Positions 47,308 to 55,974 of a stretch of DNA of 64,000 nt are shown here, in pieces; position 1 is the stretch's first letter; the number at the start of each line of letters is the position of its first letter. The stretch spans positions 1 to 64,000 of the forward strand of contig FR890812.1 in the NCBI GenBank assembly GCA_000433035.1, written 5' to 3'. The notes beneath the pieces are model-generated. The model was not told the DNA's origin. It was given only the letters and a program-made list of their open reading frames with translations, and did no database searches. The position numbers and the translations under genes were made by a program. This DNA comes from Staphylococcus sp. CAG:324 (GTDB lineage: Bacteria; Bacillota_I; Bacilli_A; ML615J-28; CAG-313).

Positions 47308-47700
47308 ATGTTATCAAACGATTGGTCTATTATGTATGAAAAAGCAAAAGAAGTCTTGCAAGAAAGACAAATTTCTAAATTTATTGAAGCAGGTAGTGTA
47401 GCAGCTGCTATAAAAACAGTTACTGGCAATATTTATGTAGGAGTTTGTTTTGATACGAGTTGTTCTTTGGGAATGTGTGCAGAAAGAAATGCGATAGCAA
47501 ATATGATTACTCATAAAGATAATAAAATTGAAAAAGTATTAGTTATTACGACAAATGGAAGAGTTCTTTTTCCTTGTGGAAGTTGTCGCGAACTTATGAT
47601 GCAATTAGATGAAAGTGCTGCGCAGATTGAAATATTAATGAGTTATCCTAAAGTTAAGACTATTTTATTGAAAGAGTTACTCCCTAATTGGTGGGCGTAA
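47308..47700 (+). CDS. cdd: Cytidine deaminase-like protein
   Basis: 130 residues. The zinc site is visible as CAERNA with the catalytic Glu, and PCGSCREL with two further Cys. The family deaminates cytidine and deoxycytidine for pyrimidine salvage; blasticidin deaminases look similar, and the divergent N-terminus leaves that open. The start is ATG 47308 with GGAG 6 nt upstream; an earlier ATG at 47275 overlaps the ABC gene. It is probably the last gene of the ABC operon and is followed by a terminator. Confidence 0.85.
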   Translation: MLSNDWSIMYEKAKEVLQERQISKFIEAGSVAAAIKTVTGNIYVGVCFDTSCSLGMCAERNAIANMITHKDNKIEKVLVITTNGRVLFPCGSCRELMMQLDESAAQIEILMSYPKVKTILLKELLPNWWA

Positions 47701-47704
47701 GAAT

Positions 47705-47740
47705 AAGCCTATTTTAAATTCAATTAAAATAGGCTTTTTT
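47705..47740 (+). terminator. Terminator after cdd
   Basis: Perfect 13-bp stem AAGCCTATTTTAA / TTAAAATAGGCTT with ATTCAA loop and a T tail. Confidence 0.92.
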
Positions 47741-47792
47741 GTTCAAAATTTTATAAAAAGTATGTTTAATCTGAGTAATTTTATTTTATTAT

Positions 47793-47821
47793 TTGTAAAA
47801 CTAAGATATATATGATATAAT
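47793..47821 (+). promoter_or_regulatory. Promoter of the ABC-2 exporter genes
   Basis: TTGTAA, a 17-nt spacer and TATAAT (47816-47821), 22 nt before the ATG. Confidence 0.75.
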
Positions 47822-47843
47822 TTATCGCAAGGAGGTAAAAAGT

Positions 47844-48545
47844 ATGGATGATATAGTTGTTATCAATAATTTAACAAAACGATTTAGTCAAATAACGGCT
47901 TTAGATAATTTTTCCATTAAATTACCTAAGGGCAAAGTAATTGGTATGCTCGGTCCAAATGGTAGTGGGAAAACGACTTTAATAAAAATTTTAACGAATC
48001 TTTCAATGCAATATGAAGGTGAGGTATTGATTAATGGTCAAAAACCTGGCATTGAAACTAAGAAAATAGTTTCATATTTACCTGATTGTAATTTTTTATC
48101 TGATTCATGGACTGTAAATGATGCTATTGAATATTTTGTTGATTTTTTTGTAGATTTTGATGAGCAAAAAGCAAGAAATTTAATTTCACAATTAGGAATC
48201 AATTTTAATCAAAAAATTAAAACTTTATCCAAAGGTACGAAGGAAAAGGTACATTTAGTATTAGTCTTATCAAGAAATGCAGAACTTTATATTTTTGATG
48301 AACCGATTGCTGGAGTAGATCCGGCTGCTCGAGATTTGATTTTTAAATTAATTTTAGAAAATTATAATAAAAATGGTACGATTTTAATGGCAACTCATCT
48401 AATATTAGAAGCTGAAACTATTTTTGATTATGCTTTTTTTATCAATAATGGTAGACTTGCACTTTATGATAGTGTTGAAAATATTAAAAATAAAACGGGT
48501 AAAACTTTAGATCAATTGTTTAGGGAGATATATCGTTATGGGTAA
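47844..48545 (+). CDS. ABC transporter ATP-binding protein (ABC-2 type)
   Basis: 233 residues, one ATPase domain: Walker A GPNGSGKTT near residue 40, a noncanonical signature LSKGTKEKV and Walker B LYIFDEPIAGVDP. The KGT in place of GGQ is common in the YtrB/BcrA group that serves ABC-2 permeases. AAGGAGG precedes the ATG. It overlaps the permease gene by 8 nt. The cargo is unknown; such pairs often export or resist peptides. Confidence 0.92.
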   Translation: MDDIVVINNLTKRFSQITALDNFSIKLPKGKVIGMLGPNGSGKTTLIKILTNLSMQYEGEVLINGQKPGIETKKIVSYLPDCNFLSDSWTVNDAIEYFVDFFVDFDEQKARNLISQLGINFNQKIKTLSKGTKEKVHLVLVLSRNAELYIFDEPIAGVDPAARDLIFKLILENYNKNGTILMATHLILEAETIFDYAFFINNGRLALYDSVENIKNKTGKTLDQLFREIYRYG

Positions 48546-49389
48546 AATTTTAAAACACGATTTTAAAAATTCTTATAAAGAATTTCTGATCATGTGTGCG
48601 GCAATTATCATAATGTCAATTTTATTAGGAATAACTTGTCTATTTGATTTGAATTCTTTTTTAGGAAGAGTCTTTTTTATGAGTTCAATGACTTTTTATA
48701 TTCTAATTATTACAGCAGTCGGAATTCTTTGGATTGTTTATATTATTAATTCGATTAATAAAAAGTTTTTTACAAGAGAAGGATATCTAACTTTTACAAC
48801 ACCAATTTCGATTGATAAACTGATTATTTCTAAAATTTTGGTTAATTTTATTTGGTTTATTGTAGTGATGGTTACTTTTTTCATTTCCGTTTTGATTATT
48901 GTTTTTTTTGCTACAAGAGGTTATGTTGATGTCTTTAGCGGTCTAATTGAAATGGTTAAATTTGCTTTTCAACAACCACTAATTTTGGTGACTTCAATAA
49001 TTAAAGTTATTTTATATGTACTTTCTTTATTGATTACCCTTTTCTTTACCCTTGCTTTTCTTAGCAGTGTTAATGTTAGAAAAGCTCGAACAATTATTAC
49101 TCTTTTTGTTTACGGAATTGTATTAAACATTGGTAATTTTTTGATTTCAATGCTCTCTTTTTTTTCAGTAGGTCTTGGATATGATACTGTTAATTTTAAA
49201 CATGTCTTTTGTTATCAAACAGGTTATTTGACACCTGTTATTGGTATAATGGCTCCTATTGCTACAGAAACTACAACAATTATGTACTTCAGTTTTAATC
49301 AACTCATAGGTATGATTGGTTTTATTGTAGGTCTATATTTTATTACAAGATATCTTATCACAAAAAAATTAGAATTAGATTCAAATTAA
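48538..49389 (+). CDS. ABC-2 type permease
   Basis: 283 residues with six strongly hydrophobic helices, no cytoplasmic domain and few charged residues. A KFFTREGYLTFTTPISIDKLI segment between helices 2 and 3 is the coupling region that contacts the ATPase in this class. It overlaps the ATPase gene by 8 nt and is followed by a terminator, so the exporter is a two-gene operon with no regulator attached. Confidence 0.85.
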   Translation: MGKILKHDFKNSYKEFLIMCAAIIIMSILLGITCLFDLNSFLGRVFFMSSMTFYILIITAVGILWIVYIINSINKKFFTREGYLTFTTPISIDKLIISKILVNFIWFIVVMVTFFISVLIIVFFATRGYVDVFSGLIEMVKFAFQQPLILVTSIIKVILYVLSLLITLFFTLAFLSSVNVRKARTIITLFVYGIVLNIGNFLISMLSFFSVGLGYDTVNFKHVFCYQTGYLTPVIGIMAPIATETTTIMYFSFNQLIGMIGFIVGLYFITRYLITKKLELDSN

Positions 49390-49405
49390 TAAGAATAAAA
49401 CCAAT

Positions 49406-49448
49406 ATATACATAAAAAAGTCCTTATATGGGCTTTTTTTATGTATAT
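49406..49448 (+). terminator. Terminator after the ABC-2 operon
   Basis: An 18-bp stem, ATATACAT...AAAGTCC pairing with GGGCTTT...ATGTATAT (one G-T and one extra T), around a TTATAT loop. An extended -10 TGATATAAT at 49461-49469 follows for truB. Confidence 0.8.
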
Positions 49449-49487
49449 TTGTACTCAATATGATATAATTAATAATCGAGGTAAAAT

Positions 49488-50372
49488 ATGAATGGAATTA
49501 TCATTGTAAATAAAGAAAAAGGCATGACAAGCCATGATGTTGTAAATCAGATAAGAAAAATTTTTCAAACTAAAAAAGTTGGCCATCTTGGAACGCTTGA
49601 TCCTAATGCGACAGGTGTTTTAGCGATTTGTATAAATGATGCGACTAAATTAGTGCAATTTTTAGTAGAACACGATAAAACTTATATTGCAAGAGTTTGT
49701 TTGGGGAAAAAAACAGATACTTATGATTTAGATGGAAATATTATAGATAGTGCTAAGGTTGAAAAAATCGATGTAGAAGAATTAGATACTATTCTTCAAG
49801 ACTTTATAGGCAAACAATTACAAGTTCCACCAATTTATTCTTCTATTAAAGTGAATGGAAAGAAGTTATATGAATATGCCAGAAATAATGAAAAAATAGA
49901 AATTTTACCAAGAGAGATTGAAGTATATCATATTAAAAGAATTTCTGAACTTATATATGAAAATGATTGCTATTTTTTTGATCTTTATTTAGAGGTATCA
50001 AAAGGAACTTATGTTAGAAGTCTTTGTGCGGATATAGGAGAAAAGATGAATATTCCTTCCTCAATGGCTGAATTATGTAGAATAAAATTAGGAAATTTCG
50101 ATATCAAAGACGCATATATGCTTAAAGATATAAGAGAAGGAAATTATCGATTAATAACGATGGTAGAGGCTTTATCTAACTTACCTTTTTTTTCTTCTGA
50201 GGAAGTACTGAAAAAAGCTAGGTTTGGGATGAAAATGCCTATTAAGATGGTTTTAAAAAATTCTATTGATAAACCTAAAAGAATTGCAATCAGAGAAAAA
50301 AACAAATTAATTGCAATTTATGAATTAACAAATGATTTAAACTATTATAAGGCGGTTCGTGTATGGAATTGA
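49488..50372 (+). CDS. truB: tRNA pseudouridine 55 synthase
   Basis: 294 residues. It makes pseudouridine 55 in the T-arm of tRNAs. The catalytic Asp lies in GHLGTLDPNATGVL near residue 40, the KTYIARVCLGKKTDTYD block follows, and the C-terminal part is a PUA-like region. GAGGT precedes the ATG. It overlaps ribF by 10 nt. The run truB-ribF-rpsO-pnp is the Bacillus order. Confidence 0.96.
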   Translation: MNGIIIVNKEKGMTSHDVVNQIRKIFQTKKVGHLGTLDPNATGVLAICINDATKLVQFLVEHDKTYIARVCLGKKTDTYDLDGNIIDSAKVEKIDVEELDTILQDFIGKQLQVPPIYSSIKVNGKKLYEYARNNEKIEILPREIEVYHIKRISELIYENDCYFFDLYLEVSKGTYVRSLCADIGEKMNIPSSMAELCRIKLGNFDIKDAYMLKDIREGNYRLITMVEALSNLPFFSSEEVLKKARFGMKMPIKMVLKNSIDKPKRIAIREKNKLIAIYELTNDLNYYKAVRVWN

Positions 50373-51301
50373 TTAGATTAAAAAAAGGAGAATATCTGAA
50401 CATAAATCATCCTATTGTTGCTACTATTGGACAGTTTGATGGATTACATTTGGCACATTTATTACTCCTTAAAAAAACAATAGAACTATCCCAAAAAAGA
50501 AATCTCAAAAGTGCTATTTTTACGTTCGATCCTCATCCTGATTTTATTTTAAATAAAGATAAGACGAATACGTATGTTACTCCCTTTGATGAAAAAGTTA
50601 AACTTTTAAGACAAATTGGGATCGATTATATGATTGTAATTGAGTTTAATAAGGAAGTTGCTCAAATGTTGCCTATTTCATTTGTTGAGGATATTTTAAT
50701 TGCCAATGGTGTTAAGGAAGTAGTTGTAGGTTTTGATTTTTCGTTTGGACAAAAAGGGTTGGGTAAAGCGCATATGATAGAAGAATTATCAAAGGGTAGG
50801 ATTAAATGCCATATTGTTGATGAAATGAAACATGAAAATCAAAAAATTGGTACTTCATTTATAAAAACTTTATTGCAAAATGGTCGAGTGAGAGAGGTAA
50901 AAGACTTAATGGGACGTTTTTATAAAATAACAGGAAAAGTCGTTCATGGAAACCAAGTTGGCCGAACAATCAATTTTCCAACGGCTAATTTTTCTATCAA
51001 TTCTTCATTTGCAAAACTTCATCCTGGAGTATATGTTGTTAGAGTTAGTATTGATGATAAAAAATATTTAGGTATTGCCAATCTTGGTACTAATCCAAGT
51101 TTCAATAAAGTTGACAATATGGTTTTTGAAACACATATTTTTGATTTTAATCAAGATATTTATGATAAAATAATAGATGTAGAATTGATAGATTTTATTC
51201 GGGATGAAATAAAATTTTCCAGTAAAGAAGCCTTTTTAAAACAAATTTTGAAGGATACGGAGTATGCTAAAATGATTTGTGTGCAGTTAAATCTTTTTTA
51301 A
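50363..51301 (+). CDS. ribF: Riboflavin kinase / FAD synthetase
   Basis: 312 residues, bifunctional: an N-terminal adenylyltransferase with GQFDGLHLAHLLLL (HxxH type) and FDFSFGQKGLG, and a C-terminal riboflavin kinase with VVHGNQVGRTINFPTANF and HPGVYVV. It converts riboflavin to FMN and FAD. AAGGCGG lies inside the end of truB, with which it overlaps by 10 nt, so translation is coupled. Confidence 0.96.
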   Translation: MELIRLKKGEYLNINHPIVATIGQFDGLHLAHLLLLKKTIELSQKRNLKSAIFTFDPHPDFILNKDKTNTYVTPFDEKVKLLRQIGIDYMIVIEFNKEVAQMLPISFVEDILIANGVKEVVVGFDFSFGQKGLGKAHMIEELSKGRIKCHIVDEMKHENQKIGTSFIKTLLQNGRVREVKDLMGRFYKITGKVVHGNQVGRTINFPTANFSINSSFAKLHPGVYVVRVSIDDKKYLGIANLGTNPSFNKVDNMVFETHIFDFNQDIYDKIIDVELIDFIRDEIKFSSKEAFLKQILKDTEYAKMICVQLNLF

Positions 51302-51323
51302 AAATAAAAAAGAAAGATTTTAC

Positions 51324-51352
51324 TTGATATTTTTCTGAAATTGTGATAAAAT
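51324..51352 (+). promoter_or_regulatory. Promoter and leader of rpsO
   Basis: TTGATA, a 17-nt spacer and TAAAAT (51347-51352). A leader of about 90 nt follows, with partly complementary CCTATGC (51361) and GCATATGG (51402). S15 genes are often self-regulated through such leaders; this one is only a candidate. Confidence 0.6.
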
Positions 51353-51452
51353 ATATGTGACCTATGCAAAGTTTTTCGAATCTTCCGACGAATTCTTCAG
51401 CATATGGCATATTTTAAATCTATTTAATAGAAATGATAAAAGGAGGAAATTT

Positions 51453-51725
51453 ATGGCTTGTGTTTCTAAAGAAGAAAAGGCAGCTATCATTGCCCAATTT
51501 GCACGTTCAGAGGGTGATACAGGTTCACCTGAAGTTCAAATTGCGATTTTAACAGCAGAAATCAATAAGTTGAATGAGCATTTAAAAGTTCATACACATG
51601 ATTTTCACAATCGTCGTGGTTTGTTAAAAAAAGTTGGACATCGTCGTAATCTTTTAGCTTATTTAAAGGATAAGGATGTGCAACGCTATCGTGAATTAAT
51701 TGCCAAATTAGGTTTGAGAAAATAG
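51453..51725 (+). CDS. rpsO: Ribosomal protein S15
   Basis: 90 residues, full length. It has the S15 pattern TGSPEVQIAILTAEINKL, HKHDFHNRRGLL-like block and RRNLLAYLK. The start is ATG 51453 after AAAGGAGG; a longer frame from GTG 51357 runs through the leader and is not the protein. It binds 16S rRNA early in 30S assembly. The extra MACV at the N-terminus is slightly longer than in many homologs. Confidence 0.97.
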   Translation: MACVSKEEKAAIIAQFARSEGDTGSPEVQIAILTAEINKLNEHLKVHTHDFHNRRGLLKKVGHRRNLLAYLKDKDVQRYRELIAKLGLRK

Positions 51726-51729
51726 CACT

Positions 51730-51755
51730 AAAGGGCATAATGATTTATGCCCTTT
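51730..51755 (+). terminator. Hairpin between rpsO and pnp
   Basis: Perfect 11-bp stem AAAGGGCATAA / TTATGCCCTTT with a TGAT loop, but no T-run after it. It may attenuate or be a processing site rather than a full terminator. Confidence 0.5.
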
Positions 51756-51817
51756 GCTACTATTTATGATTATTAATCTTAAATTTTTTTAAGTTATAAT
51801 ATAAAATGTACGAAATC

Positions 51818-51849
51818 AAGGAAAGGATAGTTTGTAATACGGCAAACTA
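51818..51849 (+). promoter_or_regulatory. Shine-Dalgarno followed by hairpin before pnp
   Basis: AAGGAAAGGA (51818-51827) is followed at once by TAGTTTG-TAATACGG-CAAACTA (51828-51849), a 7-bp hairpin. The ATG at 51861 is then 33 nt away linearly but only 11 nt with the hairpin looped out; GTG 51852 would be 7 nt from the first AAGGA. TATAAT at 51795-51800 is the likely -10. Confidence 0.5.
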
Positions 51850-51860
51850 AAGTGAAAAAA

Positions 51861-54047
51861 ATGGAAAAACAAGTATTTGAATACAATCAGCGGAATCGTA
51901 AAATTTTGGTGGAAATCGGTGAACTTGCAAAACAAGCCAATGGAGCTTGTCTTGTTCGATATGAGGATACAGCAGTGCTGAGTGCTGCTGTGGGGAGTAA
52001 TCAAGCCATGGCTACTGATTTTTTTCCGCTAACAGTTTTATATCAAGAAAAGTTATATGCGGCAGGAAAAATTCCAGGAGGTTTTTTAAAAAGAGAAGGT
52101 AGACCTACAGAACATGAAACCCTTGTTTCTAGGTTAATTGATCGACCAATTCGACCACTTTTTGCTGAAGGGTATCGCAATGAAGTACAAGTAATTAATA
52201 TGGTAATGAGTGCTAATCCAGATTGTTCTTCAGCGATGGCAGCAATGCTAGGTTCGAGTATTGCTCTTTCTATTTCTGATATTCCGTTTGAAGGACCAAT
52301 TGCTGGTGTAGTTGTTGGGCGTATAAATGGTAGATTAATTATTAATCCTACGGTTGAAGAATTAGAAAAATCTGATATTAATTTAACTGTTGCAGGCACG
52401 AAAAAGGCTATCAACATGGTTGAGGCAGGTGCTAAGCAAGTAACTGAGGAAGATATGTTAGAAGCGTTGCTTTTTGCACATGAAGAAATTAAACGATTAT
52501 GTCAATTCCAAGAAGAAATAATTGAAAAATGTGGCAAAGAAAAGATGATTCCGGATTTATTTAAAATACCTGAAGAGTTAGAAAGGGATGTGAGAAATTT
52601 TGCAGAACCAGAGTTATTGCCTGCTATTTCTATTCATGAAAAACTTGCACGTGCTGCTGCTATTGAGGAGATAAATTCTAAAACACGTGAACATTTTTCT
52701 AAACTTTTTGAAGAAAATCCTCAATTTACGTTAGATGAAATAGAACAAAATAAAAAATATGTTGATTTGATATTAGAACATATTTTAGCTGAAGAGGTAA
52801 GAAGATTAATTACTAATGATAAAATACGTCCTGATGGTAGAGCAGTTAACGAAATTAGACCTTTGTCATCAAGAATTGATATTTTTGAAAGAACGCATGG
52901 TTCTGCCTTATTTACAAGAGGGCAAACGCAAAGTTTATCGGTGGTTACTTTAGGATCACTAACTGAATTTCAAATCATAGATGGATTAGGAGTCGAAGAT
53001 AGCAAGCGTTTTATGCTTCATTATAATTTCCCTCAATTTGCTGTAGGCTCAACCGGAAGATATGGAAGTCCTGGTCGTCGTGAGATTGGTCATGGTGCTC
53101 TTGGTGAAAGAGCATTATTGCAAGTCATTCCCTCAGAGGATGAATTTCCGTATACAATTAGAATTGTTAGTGAAATTTTAGAATCAAATGGTTCTTCATC
53201 ACAAGCTTCGATTTGTGCAGGTACAATGGCATTAATGGCTGCTGGGGTTCCTATTCAAGCTCCTGTTGCCGGAATTGCGATGGGATTAATTAGTCAAGAT
53301 GATGAGTGCAGTAAATATACAATTTTGACAGATATTCAAGGTCTAGAAGATCATTATGGTGATATGGATTTTAAAGTTGCTGGAACAAAAACGGGGATAA
53401 CTGCCTTACAAATGGATATTAAGATTAAAGGAATTACACCAGAAATTTTGAAAGAAGCTCTTGCTCAAGCAAAAGTAGGTAGAATGCAAATTTTAGATCA
53501 TATGTTAACTACTATTTCTGAGGTAAGACCTGAACTTAGTCAATATGCTCCAAAAGTGAGAATGATTAGAATAAATCCTGAACGCATTAGAGATGTCATT
53601 GGTAGTGGTGGTAAAATTATTCAAGAAATTATTGATAAATGTAATGATGTTAAAATTGATATTGAACAAGATGGGCGCGTATTTGTAATGCATGCTGAAA
53701 CAAAATGGATTGATGAAGCAATTAAAATTATTGAGAATTTAACAAGAGAACCAGTTGTAGGTGAGATTTATCCTGTTAGAGTAGTTAAGATTGTTGATTT
53801 TGGTGCTTTTGTTGAATTATGGCCAGGTTGTGAAGGACTTGTTCATATTTCAGAACTTGATACTAAACGTGTTGCTAAAGTGGAAGATGTTGTTCATGTA
53901 GATGATGAAATTGTTGTAAAATTATTAAAAATAGATGATAAGGGGAAACTTGTTTTATCTAGAAAAGTATTATTAAAACAGACACAAAAAATAGAAAATG
54001 AAGAAAAAACACAAGCTCTTCACGAAGTTGAGCAAAAAGGAGAATAA
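51861..54047 (+). CDS. pnp: Polynucleotide phosphorylase
   Basis: 728 residues. Two RNase PH domains (about 10-215 and 305-530), a KH domain with IRDVIGSGGKIIQEI (about 570) and an S1 domain with GAFVELWPGCEGLVHIS (about 650) give the full PNPase plan. It degrades RNA 3' to 5' using phosphate. The start is uncertain between ATG 51861, chosen because MEKQVF aligns with the Bacillus N-terminus, and GTG 51852. A hairpin lies between the best Shine-Dalgarno and the start. It is directly joined to a degV gene. Confidence 0.96.
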   Translation: MEKQVFEYNQRNRKILVEIGELAKQANGACLVRYEDTAVLSAAVGSNQAMATDFFPLTVLYQEKLYAAGKIPGGFLKREGRPTEHETLVSRLIDRPIRPLFAEGYRNEVQVINMVMSANPDCSSAMAAMLGSSIALSISDIPFEGPIAGVVVGRINGRLIINPTVEELEKSDINLTVAGTKKAINMVEAGAKQVTEEDMLEALLFAHEEIKRLCQFQEEIIEKCGKEKMIPDLFKIPEELERDVRNFAEPELLPAISIHEKLARAAAIEEINSKTREHFSKLFEENPQFTLDEIEQNKKYVDLILEHILAEEVRRLITNDKIRPDGRAVNEIRPLSSRIDIFERTHGSALFTRGQTQSLSVVTLGSLTEFQIIDGLGVEDSKRFMLHYNFPQFAVGSTGRYGSPGRREIGHGALGERALLQVIPSEDEFPYTIRIVSEILESNGSSSQASICAGTMALMAAGVPIQAPVAGIAMGLISQDDECSKYTILTDIQGLEDHYGDMDFKVAGTKTGITALQMDIKIKGITPEILKEALAQAKVGRMQILDHMLTTISEVRPELSQYAPKVRMIRINPERIRDVIGSGGKIIQEIIDKCNDVKIDIEQDGRVFVMHAETKWIDEAIKIIENLTREPVVGEIYPVRVVKIVDFGAFVELWPGCEGLVHISELDTKRVAKVEDVVHVDDEIVVKLLKIDDKGKLVLSRKVLLKQTQKIENEEKTQALHEVEQKGE

Positions 54048-54920
54048 ATGAAAATAGGCATTACTTCTGATTGTAGTTCAGGATTGGAATATGCTCCATT
54101 TGAACATCATATTAAAATAACAAGAACTACAATTCATTTCAAAGACGAAGAATTAATTGATGGTATTGATATTAAAGCTGAGGAATTTTATCGACGTTTG
54201 AAAGAAACAGATATTGTACCATCTACTAGTGCACCAAGTTTGGGTGAAATATCAAAAAGAGTTGAAGAATTAAAAGCAGAAGGCTGTACAGACGTTATAC
54301 ACTTTCCTATTTCTTTTGGTCTTTCTGCCTATGGCGAAAATTTATTAAATGCTTTTGATAATATGGTAGAGGGTGTAAAGTTACATGTTTTTAATTGTCA
54401 TAGTGCATGTTTAATGGAAGGATATTGTGCTCATTATGCGGAAATTTTAGCTGAAAGAGGATATACTGTTGAAGAAATTATGGACGAGTGCCAAAAATTT
54501 GCCGATCAAACAGTTGCATACCTTATCGTCGATGATTTAAAATATTTAGTTAAAAATGGTCGTTTAAATGCAGTTTCTGGATTTATTGGTGGACTTGCTA
54601 AAATTAAACCGATTTTACAATTGGCAAAAAATGGTACTATTGATGTATTTGAAAAAATTAGGACTAGAAATAGGGCAATTGATAGAATTAAAGAACTAGT
54701 TTTAAATGATACTAAGGAGGCAAAAGAAGTAATTTATATGGTTTTACATTCTGATTGTGAAAATGATGCTAAAGTACTTCTAGAAGAAATCAAGCCTTTG
54801 TATAAAAATGGTGTACGCTTTGATTTGACCACCGTAACTCCAACTGTTGGTGCTCATATAGGTTGTGGTGTCATTGCCATTGCTTATATTATTTTAGATG
54901 GATTGAAAGAAAGATTTTAA
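54048..54920 (+). CDS. DegV family fatty-acid-binding protein
   Basis: 290 residues. It begins IGITSDCSSGLEY, with VPSTSAPSLGEI and HFPISFGLSAYGENL blocks and a late HIGCGVIAI, as in DegV proteins that bind a fatty acid. It starts on the nucleotide after the pnp stop with AAAAGGAG inside the end of pnp, so it is co-translated. It differs clearly from the DegV at 7425. The ligand is unknown. Confidence 0.9.
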   Translation: MKIGITSDCSSGLEYAPFEHHIKITRTTIHFKDEELIDGIDIKAEEFYRRLKETDIVPSTSAPSLGEISKRVEELKAEGCTDVIHFPISFGLSAYGENLLNAFDNMVEGVKLHVFNCHSACLMEGYCAHYAEILAERGYTVEEIMDECQKFADQTVAYLIVDDLKYLVKNGRLNAVSGFIGGLAKIKPILQLAKNGTIDVFEKIRTRNRAIDRIKELVLNDTKEAKEVIYMVLHSDCENDAKVLLEEIKPLYKNGVRFDLTTVTPTVGAHIGCGVIAIAYIILDGLKERF

Positions 54921-55279
54921 TAAATACATAGGGTAATCGAGCTAAAAATATTTTAGTTAGGAAAGTCCATACTAGCACAAACTGAGATGTTTGTAGTGTT
55001 TGTGCCTAACGAATACATAAGTTAGGGGATAGTTGATGTCTATTACGGCGAATGAAACCTACGGATATATCTATGGTGTAGTTCTTAAGGTGCCACAGTG
55101 ACGATTTTCTTTGGAAACGAAGAAGTGGAACGGGTAAACCCCACAAGCTAGCAACCCAAATTTTGGTAGGGGCACGAGAATTGGAGAAATCCAACTCACA
55201 ATTCTTGCAAAGTGATATACTTTGAGATAAATGATTACCATTCTTTTAGAATACAGAATATGGCTTACATATGTATTTA
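54921..55279 (+). ncRNA. rnpB: RNase P RNA (type B)
   Basis: The RNA subunit that cuts the 5' leader from tRNA precursors. P1 is formed by TAAATACATA (54921-54930) with TATGTATTTA (55270-55279). Conserved blocks are present: GGTAATCGAGCT, GGAAAGTCCATACTAGCAC, ACAGTGACG, GGAACGGGTAAACCCCAC, AGCTAGCAACCCAAATTTTG and, near the 3' end, AGATAAATGATTACCA and ATATGGCTTACAT. The layout is that of Bacillus-type RNA. It begins right after the degV stop, so it may be read through from pnp-degV or have a promoter inside degV. Confidence 0.95.
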
Positions 55280-55285
55280 CATCAA

Positions 55286-55316
55286 ATAAAAGACATGATT
55301 GCATGTCTTTTATTTT
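55286..55316 (+). terminator. Terminator of rnpB
   Basis: AATAAAAGACATG / CATGTCTTTTATT with an ATTG loop, then TTT. The Shine-Dalgarno of engB follows immediately. Confidence 0.85.
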
Positions 55317-55327
55317 AGGAGGTAGAA

Positions 55328-55921
55328 ATGATTATAAAAAAAGCTGAATATGTAATAAGTGGTACTAAATTTGAACATTTTCCTCAATTCAATTATCCCG
55401 AATTTGTTTTTATCGGTAGATCTAATGTGGGAAAAAGTAGTTTACTTAATGCAATTACAAATCGTAAAAATCTTGCTTATACATCTAGTAAACCTGGTAA
55501 AACAATTACGCTCAATTTTTATAATGTGAATGATGAAATTTTATTTGTCGATGTTCCAGGGTATGGGTATGCAGAAAGGGTAAAATATGATCGTCTTGCC
55601 TATGGAAAGATGATCGAAAACTATTTGAATTTTTCTAAAAATTTAATTTCTTGTTTTCTAATTCTTGATTCTCGACATAAACCTTCAGAAGATGATATTT
55701 TGATGTATAATTTCTTAAAACATTTGGAAAAAGAAATTGTAATCATTGCGACAAAAATTGATAAAATTAGTAAAAATGAATTACAAAAAAATTTATCATG
55801 CATAAAAAAAACTTTAAATCTAGGAATAAATGACTTCATATTTTGCGTATCATCAGAGAAGCGAGTAGGCATTGAGCTTGTACATAAGTATATTGAAAGT
55901 AAAATTTCCAAAATTGAATAA
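55328..55921 (+). CDS. engB: Ribosome biogenesis GTPase YsxC/EngB
   Basis: 197 residues. G1 GRSNVGKSSL, G2 PGKTITLNF, G3 DVPGYGYAE and G4 TKIDK are all present. It is needed for late 50S assembly in Bacillus. AGGAGG lies 5 nt before the ATG. In Bacillus ysxC lies upstream of the hem genes and then spoVID-ysxE; here the spoVID-like gene follows directly, as if the hem genes had been lost from between. Confidence 0.96.
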   Translation: MIIKKAEYVISGTKFEHFPQFNYPEFVFIGRSNVGKSSLLNAITNRKNLAYTSSKPGKTITLNFYNVNDEILFVDVPGYGYAERVKYDRLAYGKMIENYLNFSKNLISCFLILDSRHKPSEDDILMYNFLKHLEKEIVIIATKIDKISKNELQKNLSCIKKTLNLGINDFIFCVSSEKRVGIELVHKYIESKISKIE

Positions 55922-55929
55922 AATAATTA

Positions 55930-55973
55930 AACCTTCATATAATATAATACCAATGATTATATGGAGGTTTTTT
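55930..55973 (+). terminator. Terminator-like hairpin that covers a Shine-Dalgarno
   Basis: AACCTTCATATAAT (55930-55943) pairs with ATTATATGGAGGTT (55956-55969) with one G-T, followed by six T. The 3' arm contains GGAGG (55963-55967), the only Shine-Dalgarno for the ATG at 55975. The hairpin could therefore end engB transcription and also block translation of the next gene. Confidence 0.7.
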
Positions 55974-55974
55974 C

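Noticed and set aside
52043..52417. 124-codon minus-strand frame inside pnp
   Set aside because: It is antisense to a conserved RNase PH domain; no Shine-Dalgarno.
55006..55304. Two minus-strand open frames over 55006-55304
   Set aside because: They lie over the RNase P RNA, whose conserved sequence explains the region.
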